A stretch of DNA of 64,000 bases, from positions 248,001-312,000 of the forward strand of contig JAZARR010000206.1 of the NCBI GenBank assembly GCA_037389465.1, given 5' to 3'. Both the position numbers and the translations under genes were made by a program. Numbering within the stretch: the first letter of the stretch is position 1; each line of letters opens with the position of its first letter. The notes under the pieces were generated by a model. The model saw only the letters and a program-made list of their open reading frames with translations. It was not told the origin of the DNA and made no database searches. Below, piece after piece: positions 55,020-64,000 of this stretch. This DNA is from Baylisascaris procyonis (Eukaryota; Nematoda; Chromadorea; Rhabditida; Ascarididae).

Positions 55020-55430
55020 ATGATTATGGTTGGAGTTAATTATGTTGCTATTTCATTATTGACTACGATTATTCTAAGTGTGCATGCTGCACCACAATAT
55101 CCATTTGGTACTACTACAACAGGACTCTACAATAATCCTCTCTCGTCTACTATTGGTTATTCTGGTGTATACCCATATACCGGTGGGTATTATAGCCGAT
55201 TGTATTCTATGTACCCATATCTATATCGAATGGGAAATTACAGCCCATACGGTTATGGTTCTTATGGCACATATCCATATGGTAGTGGATATAGTGGCAT
55301 CTACACGTATCCGTACAGATTAACCTATCGCAGCCCGCACACTCATGGCAATTATGGTTCCTATTCACCTTATAGTCTCCTATTGGGATACGGTTACAAC
55401 AGAGGCTTCGATCCTTGTTACGGTAGGTAG
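55020..55430 (+). CDS. Secreted Tyr/Gly-rich protein, 136 aa
   Basis: The start chosen gives a good signal peptide, MIMVGVNYVAISLLTTIILS followed by VHA, with cleavage expected before APQYPFG. A Met 18 codons upstream (54966) is in frame but would add a long N-region. The mature 113 residues contain about 28 tyrosines in PY, GY and SY contexts (VYPYTGGYYSRLY, YSPYGYGSYGTYPYGSGY) and a single Cys near the end (DPCYGR). Such proteins are typical of cuticle, eggshell or other extracellular layers hardened by di-tyrosine cross-links. Tyr/Gly-rich secreted antimicrobial-type peptides are another possibility. Composition alone does not separate these. It appears to be one exon. No close AATAAA is seen. 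Confidence 0.7.
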   Translation: MIMVGVNYVAISLLTTIILSVHAAPQYPFGTTTTGLYNNPLSSTIGYSGVYPYTGGYYSRLYSMYPYLYRMGNYSPYGYGSYGTYPYGSGYSGIYTYPYRLTYRSPHTHGNYGSYSPYSLLLGYGYNRGFDPCYGR

Positions 55431-55879
55431 ATGCACAGAAGCAGTAATCAGCTGGTATAATCACGACGATTAACGTGAGCTATATTAAGAACGACGCTCT
55501 AATCGAATGATCAGTTATTGATGTTCTTGATTTACATATTCATATTGTGCTCTAGTTGATGTTGATAAAATCTTATTTGATTTGGATGCTGTATAAATTT
55601 ATAAAAAACACCTCAGCGTAAGTGACTTCTTAAGGTCTTTGGAAAAAAATGATTTATTAAACAAAAAAGTTTATGGGTGACTGGTGGATATTTTTGACAT
55701 ACACATATACCGCATATGTAAACACACACAGATGTACTATATACTACATATAAAATCCATGATAAGTGAAGAAATTTAGTAGGGATGTCTGTGTTAGCAA
55801 CATTCTAATTCACAACATCCTAAATGACATACGCTTTATGCATATGATGAAACAACAACTCCGTGCCTTATATAAGTTG

Positions 55880-56640
55880 GGCCACTCGACCCTGCAGATG
55901 CGTGCAATCAAAACTAGATCCAGAACTCTGGCATGTGCAGTAATTTCCCAAATTCCGGTTCAAACTTAAGTTCAAAGGTTCCCATATCCATCCGAATCCC
56001 ATTACTTCAGAATCCGCCGGACAACAACAAACGGAGAGCGATACCACCTCGCTTTCGCGCTGCAACCCAAGCAGTTGGCACGCCGGACTGTAAATAACAG
56101 GTATTAGAGACAGCCCTCACTGCGAAAACCAGGTTCCGTATATCTTGAAATCAGTGACGACACAAGTCGAGAACTTCTGTAGGGTGAAGTAGACATTCAC
56201 AACCCTGAACTCAGGAAACCTAAAAAAGGTCCAGAATGCAGCATCGCTGCACCCTAGTCACAACACTTCTCGAACAAGTAAATTCAATCCCAGCTCAGCC
56301 CTGTTCCAACACTGCCAAAGCAGCACCCGACGTGCCTCCTCCTTACCTGCTTGAGCAGTTTTCCCGAGGTCACGCTTCATAATCAAGCGTCCGGCCAATT
56401 CCATTCATCGCCCGATCGAAGCAGCACCCACCGATACTTCAAAAATATAATCCAAGAACATCCTGACCTGTTTCCCCAATTTAATATCTTCAGGTTGAAC
56501 GAAGGGTGGAAAATTGGCCCCCAACCCCACCTAAATACCTGTTATCCTATCATCTGGGAACATCCACCTCACAGCAAAAGAATATCCGCTACCCTCAGCA
56601 TTCATGAATTCTATGATGTGGTAATAAGCGATGAAAAAGT
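55880..56640 (+). pseudogene. Possible decayed retroelement gag-like remnant
   Basis: The block is less AT-rich than its surroundings. Plus-strand frames switch every 100-200 bases and each holds protein-like sequence: VLETALTAKTRF near 56102, TTLLEQVNSIPAQPCSNTAK near 56259, then PPPYLLEQFSRGHAS and a stop. The order of a coiled, Gln-rich segment followed by a Pro-rich segment recalls Bel/Pao-type gag proteins, with frameshifts and stops. The match is by impression only. It begins just past the poly(A) signal of the ubiquitin-S27a gene, on the opposite strand. Confidence 0.22.
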
Positions 56641-56648
56641 CAACAACA

Positions 56649-56654
56649 TTTATT
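56649..56654 (-). terminator. AATAAA polyadenylation signal of the ubiquitin-S27a gene
   Basis: On the minus strand GAATAAATG lies about 48 nt after the TAA at 56702. This close spacing suits a short, highly expressed transcript. Confidence 0.7.
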
Positions 56655-56701
56655 CAACAACACGCAACGAATAAGCACTATACAAATGCCGAGCAAAAGT
56701 T

Positions 56702-60000
<3,299 letters not shown>

Positions 60001-60036
60001 GAACGACGTTAACACCCGGCATATCCGGACCATCAA

Positions 60037-60182
60037 ACAACACAGCACAACCAACACGACAGACACAATGGAACCAACACGACACAACACCACCTCGACA
60101 ACCACAACACCACCCCACCCGACGCCAACCGACCACCACAAACCAAACCAAAAACTGCACCTAAAACTACGCCACACACCCC
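60037..60182 (-). promoter_or_regulatory. Extreme GT-rich, strand-asymmetric block upstream of ubiquitin-S27a
   Basis: Over about 145 bases the plus strand is almost only A and C, so the minus strand is almost only G and T with several GGG/GGGG runs (gtcgggtggggtggtg). It lies about 0.9-1.0 kb upstream of the ATG and is not a simple tandem repeat. R-loop, G-quadruplex or initiation-region roles are possible but not shown. The minus-strand Gly/Val/Trp/Cys-rich frames across it are composition artefacts. Confidence 0.45.
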
Positions 60183-60999
60183 AATAGAAAGCTGTCGCTT
60201 CGTATTATAAAGCAAAAGAGTCGATGTGCAGTTTCCGTGTGAGACTCAAATTTTGAAAGTTATCGCGGGAATACCTTTTGATCGTGTGGTTGCAGGCCTG
60301 TACCCACATGGTTGCTTAATGCATCCTATGAGCTACTGATGGCGAAAAAACCGGTTAAATGATCCGCAAATTTCTGGCTCGCAATTGAGTCGCACTGCGC
60401 GGAATCACTCGAAGCAAAGCAATCGTCTGTATTCCGCAGATGTTTGCTTTTTCGCAAAAAAAAAATTAAATAAATAAATGAATAAATAAAATAAAATAAA
60501 ATAAAATAAAATAAAACTTCTTTTGCTCCATTTCTAACAAAAACTGATATTTATCGATTTCATTAAAAACTTTATACACTATTTTAAAGGAAGATACCAA
60601 CCACATGTCAAACGTTACGATGCTTGACAAATCTTACTGAGAAAGCGGCTCATAATTTAGATCTCGTACCTGATGTTCTATTTCATTTCGAAAAAAACAA
60701 ACAAACCTTTTACAATTCATATTAAAAAAATACTCTATTCAGGTGTTATATGAAATTTAGGAAGTTATAATGGAGGTGAACACAAGCTGACTTTGATATG
60801 ACATTTGCGCCACTTGTCATTTATGCAACTCAGCCCTTCTGTATCCCTCGTGCATGAGAATACTTTGCATTTTAAAACATCATGAAACAAATATTTTACT
60901 GTCGCTCTCACATTGGCAATCCATCCGATGATTCCGTTGGATGAAATTTCCTTCTTCGACCTTCGTATCATCTTTTCACCTCTCTTATCAGGTCGTCGT
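60183..60999. other. Intergenic, no supported gene
   Basis: It includes an (AAAT)n/(AAAAT)n tract at about 60466-60516. Otherwise mixed AT-rich sequence. Confidence 0.4.
60466..60516. repeat. (AAAT)n passing into (AAAAT)n microsatellite
   Basis: About 50 bp of taaataaa words change to a taaaa pentamer repeat. Confidence 0.85.
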
Positions 61000-61235
61000 C
61001 CTTCTCATCACCTGCCCCCCCCTCCGATTACCCCTCCATCCTTCTCATCACCTGCCCCCCCCCTCCGATTACCCCTCCGTCCTTCTCATCACCTGCCCAC
61101 TCCTCCGATTACCTCTCCATCCTTCCCATCATCTGCTCAACCCTCCAATTACCTCTCCATCCTTCCCATCACCTGTTCACCCCTCCCATTACCTCTCCAT
61201 CCTTCTCATCACGTGTCCACTACTTCCATTACTCG
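61000..61235. repeat. 40-bp pyrimidine-rich minisatellite, about six copies
   Basis: The word ccttctcatcacctg, or a one- to two-base variant, recurs at 61000, 61040, 61081, 61121, 61161 and 61201, giving a period of 40 (once 41). Each unit also contains ctccgattacc or a variant. Nearly all bases on this strand are C or T. Pro/Ser/His-rich frames across it result from the repeat, whose length cycles through all three frames. Confidence 0.9.
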
Positions 61236-61381
61236 CTGTAATTCATCTTGTTCATTTGTCAGTGGCACTGACCATCTAGAAATATCATGAATTGACATTT
61301 ATTTGCACACGAGGTGCTCATAATTTAACACGACAATAATGAGCATTTCTAATTTGATTGACGACGAACATACAAAATGAC

Positions 61382-61383
<2 letters not shown>

Positions 61384-61451
<68 letters not shown>
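61384..61451. repeat. (AT)n microsatellite
   Basis: Uninterrupted alternating AT run of 68 bases, 150 bp from the minisatellite. Confidence 0.97.
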
Positions 61452-61455
<4 letters not shown>

Positions 61456-62802
61456 CATAACAAGGATACTGTAGAAGGTGATCGTTGCAGGATCAAAAAA
61501 ATCGCATTCAGCTTTAAAAAAAAACAAATTTTCGATATTTTTATGTAATTTTTTTCTTTTTTGAAGTGATCGCTGATTTCTACATTTGGTCGAATTGAGC
61601 AAATTCACTTTAATTGAAAATTGTACATATTATATTCTCATTAATATTAATACAGATATTATACAGGTATCGCAAAAACCTTTAAAATAAACATTCGATT
61701 ATATTTTATATATTATTGCTTTAGAGATGATCAAAAATAAAGCAATTCCATAATAATGACGTCATTCTTTACCGCATCAAATTCACTCTGCAAAATTTTC
61801 TCCTTTCTATAATTATTAAAGCTTCATAAATCATTCTACTCAAAATGTTCTTCATTGCATAAAAGCTATACTTCCATAATATAATATATTTTCGCAAGAA
61901 TTAGTCCCACCTCCAAGTATTTCTTACCTGAGGTCCATCACTTTCTTACCTGAGGTCACATCTTGCCTACTACGCTATTCCATTGACAATGTTTTGTGAC
62001 GCAACTCAAAAAAAAAAAAAAAAAAATTAAAATTTCGATGAATTTTCAATGGAACTTCACTATTTTGCATTGAAGAAACTTTAATTTGCTGCTGGTTTGG
62101 AAATAGAATGTCTAGAATATTGAGCATGACCTCAGGCCAAAATATGAGAGCTGTCCCCTTTGAGGTCATGAAATGCAGCCACATTCCAAACTTCAGTGAA
62201 AATGGTTTCGACTCTTGCTTCATAACCTATTGTAATGTACGATTACCTAGACTTTCATCTGAAACAGCTTGAACTTACTGCAACAATTACTTCGATAAGT
62301 TTCTCGCTGTTCCATTTATTTATCACTTTTAGGTCCTGAGCGGAAAATAGCATAGGAAAATGAGTGCTTAACAATGGCACAACACTAGTGATATAATCAT
62401 TAAACAACACAAAAACTATGTTCATATTACCTGTTCCATAATTTCAATATTATAAAATCATCAAGTAAATTAATATAAAAGCTAAAACATTAATATACGA
62501 TTGAACTTTCAAAGATCATACTTAGCCAATGATCAAAATCGATGCGATAGATGTGTCGTTGAGAATTTTTCATCGATTAATTACTTCCAACCGGCTGGTG
62601 CTATTATTTACTATAATCCTAAGGCTGCCCTTGTCAGAAAAAGTAGCTAGATAGCAGTATACTGACACAAACATATTTGTTAGATACCTCTTTTTAAACG
62701 AAATGTCCTTTATCCAAACTGTATATCTTTGAGCAATGATATTCTTCTTCAACATTCTATGTACACTTTAAATCTCAATTATTTGTCGTATTATTGTAGA
62801 AC
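61452..62802. other. Intergenic or 3' flank, no supported gene
   Basis: AT-rich with a ttacctgaggtc word repeated at 61925 and 61945. Minus-strand ORFs here have no recognisable content. Confidence 0.4.
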
Positions 62803-62978
62803 TTAGTGTACGGTAGGCACCGTAGCAATATGTCGTTGTTGTGTTGTGGATGTTTTGCGTAATGAAGCGAAAATCCCGTTGCGATCATGTGAACGACGAC
62901 GTGCCCTAGTTTTTGATGAGCATCGAATTTGTTCATTTTGAGTGCTATTCGATCGAGAATCCGCACTTTGCGCACGTT
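62803..62978 (-). CDS. Probable C-terminal exon of an unidentified minus-strand gene
   Basis: After a ttattgcag acceptor the minus strand encodes 57 residues rich in Ser, Arg, Gln and Thr (RAQSADSRSNSTQNEQ, then SSKTRARRRSHDRNG) and ends IATVPTVH, TAA. The composition is typical of a disordered cytoplasmic or nuclear tail and not of AT-rich junk translation. RARRRSH could act as a nuclear localisation or phosphorylation site. The upstream exons would lie to the right, mostly outside the window. An ATG 16 nt before the acceptor would alternatively give a 63-aa single-exon product. Family not recognised. Confidence 0.4.
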
Positions 62979-64000
62979 CTGCAATAATTGCCATCCACCT
63001 TTAATTAGATAGTCAGGTATCGTTCATTTAATCGTCGAATGCCAATTAATTAGGCTATCATTTTTTGAGAGTTTTATTTTAAAAGTTCCCAATAACAGTA
63101 ATTTTAATTAATTATCTGACAGGTATGGCAGGTACCTTAGGCGTCAGTTGAGGAGGACATAACTGAACGGGTGGAGGTCAATTATGCTATGGCTATCTAG
63201 AAGATGAGTCTTGGATATCCGGATATGGGTGCAATCATAGGAGCTATTTAACCTGGACTTACACCTTTCATGGAGTTGGAAAGAGGAAAATGTTCATGTG
63301 AAAAGCAAACGAACGGTTTTGAATATTTCCCATTAGTTCTCTTAATTTTAAATATTTTCCACATAAATAACAAAGCATACCTGAATAGTTACAAACTCTG
63401 CAAACCCCATTTAATTTCAGGTAGTCGAAAAATTTTCGAGGATCTTCGAAATTTGAAGGCGATTACTTTTCGAAACTTTGATTCTCGGTATCTCAAATGC
63501 CAACATTATTTCATATTCACCATGGGAAAGAAATTTGCTTGATATCCACATATGAGAGATCTTTGATTTTTACCAATTCACAAAGCTTGAATCCCTTTCA
63601 ATGTTTGAGAAGAAAACAAGTCTCAAATTCTCTTGTAATTCCCACATACTCTTATCTTTTTTTTTTTCATGGAGAATACCTGAAATGGTTTTTTTTTTAC
63701 CTCTACCACTTATATTAATAAATTCACCTTTATTTGTAAATTTTATTAAATATTCCCTCATATTCTATATCGACTTATACTTGCTTTTTGATGGTTATTC
63801 GCATCGATATTGTTTTCATCTCTTTTCCAGAAATTTTCATTTCTCTAGTGCTACAAACTCTTTAGCACTTTATTTTACACTTTTCTCTATGCTATAAAAG
63901 TTTCGTACTGAAAAAATTTAAATATTAGAAATGATTTCAAATATTAAGGCATATATATTATTCACTATTTATATATTTCATAGTAGAGTCAAATAATAAA
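62979..64000. other. Right-edge sequence
   Basis: One weak plus-strand exon candidate is listed at 63421-63487. The rest is T-rich with AT-driven open frames, probably intronic or intergenic. Confidence 0.35.
63421..63487 (+). CDS. Weak candidate exon with leucine-rich-repeat-like sequence
   Basis: A 67-nt segment between a strong ttaatttcag acceptor and a GTATCT donor reads SRKIFEDLRNLKAITFRN in the open frame. This resembles one LRR unit (F..L.NL..I.F.N). A following ttttccag at about 63830 would join in phase but leads to unconvincing sequence and a stop. No first exon was found. May be a chance exon. Confidence 0.2.

Noticed and set aside
60913..61290. 125- and 112-codon Pro/Ser/His-rich frames
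   Set aside because: Produced by the 40-bp minisatellite.

Overview
The window looks like AT-rich nematode nuclear DNA. Coding sequence is split into exons of about 20-230 nt with GT...T-tract-AG introns. Acceptor-like T-tract-cag sites lie 20-60 nt upstream of start codons, as expected for spliced-leader trans-splicing. Ubiquitin carries Ala at position 19, as I recall for nematodes. Genus cannot be decided from the sequence. There are few genes, large introns, long (TA)n arrays and little intact mobile DNA.

Left part (1-20 kb): the last exon of a small membrane-protein gene (370-462) and a complete paralogue (4430-6309; signal peptide, six-Cys ectodomain, one membrane helix). Between them lies a higher-GC block with stop-riddled RNase H-like debris. 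From 6.4 to 18.4 kb I see only AT-rich sequence, simple repeats and unsupported ORFs. A possible small minus-strand ORF lies at 18.5-18.7 kb.

Middle (20-47 kb): three multi-exon genes reconstructed exon by exon. They are a serpin (+, about 20.65-27.26 kb, N-terminus uncertain), an innexin gap-junction subunit (-, 37.91-30.49 kb, ten exons, 423 aa) and calreticulin (+, 41.30-46.72 kb, nine exons, 410 aa, ending in HDEL). Serpin and innexin are tail to tail; innexin and calreticulin are head to head across about 3.4 kb. Upstream of calreticulin is an ER-stress-element-like CCAAT-N9-CCACC, which fits its job as an ER chaperone.

Right part (47-64 kb): a pair of 123-bp direct repeats with hairpin potential; a 79-aa secreted His-rich precursor with a terminal RSKR cleavage site; a Tyr/Gly-rich secreted protein; the ubiquitin-S27a fusion gene (-, 59.16-56.70 kb, four exons, 162 aa); a GT-rich strand-asymmetric block upstream of it; a 40-bp minisatellite; a probable C-terminal exon of a minus-strand gene; and a weak LRR-like exon at the right edge.

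The genes do not form one pathway. The most unusual items are the small Cys-rich membrane protein pair, the peptide-precursor-like gene, the structured repeat pair, the calreticulin HDEL confined to a 21-nt last exon, and the strand composition skew over the two probably highly expressed genes.
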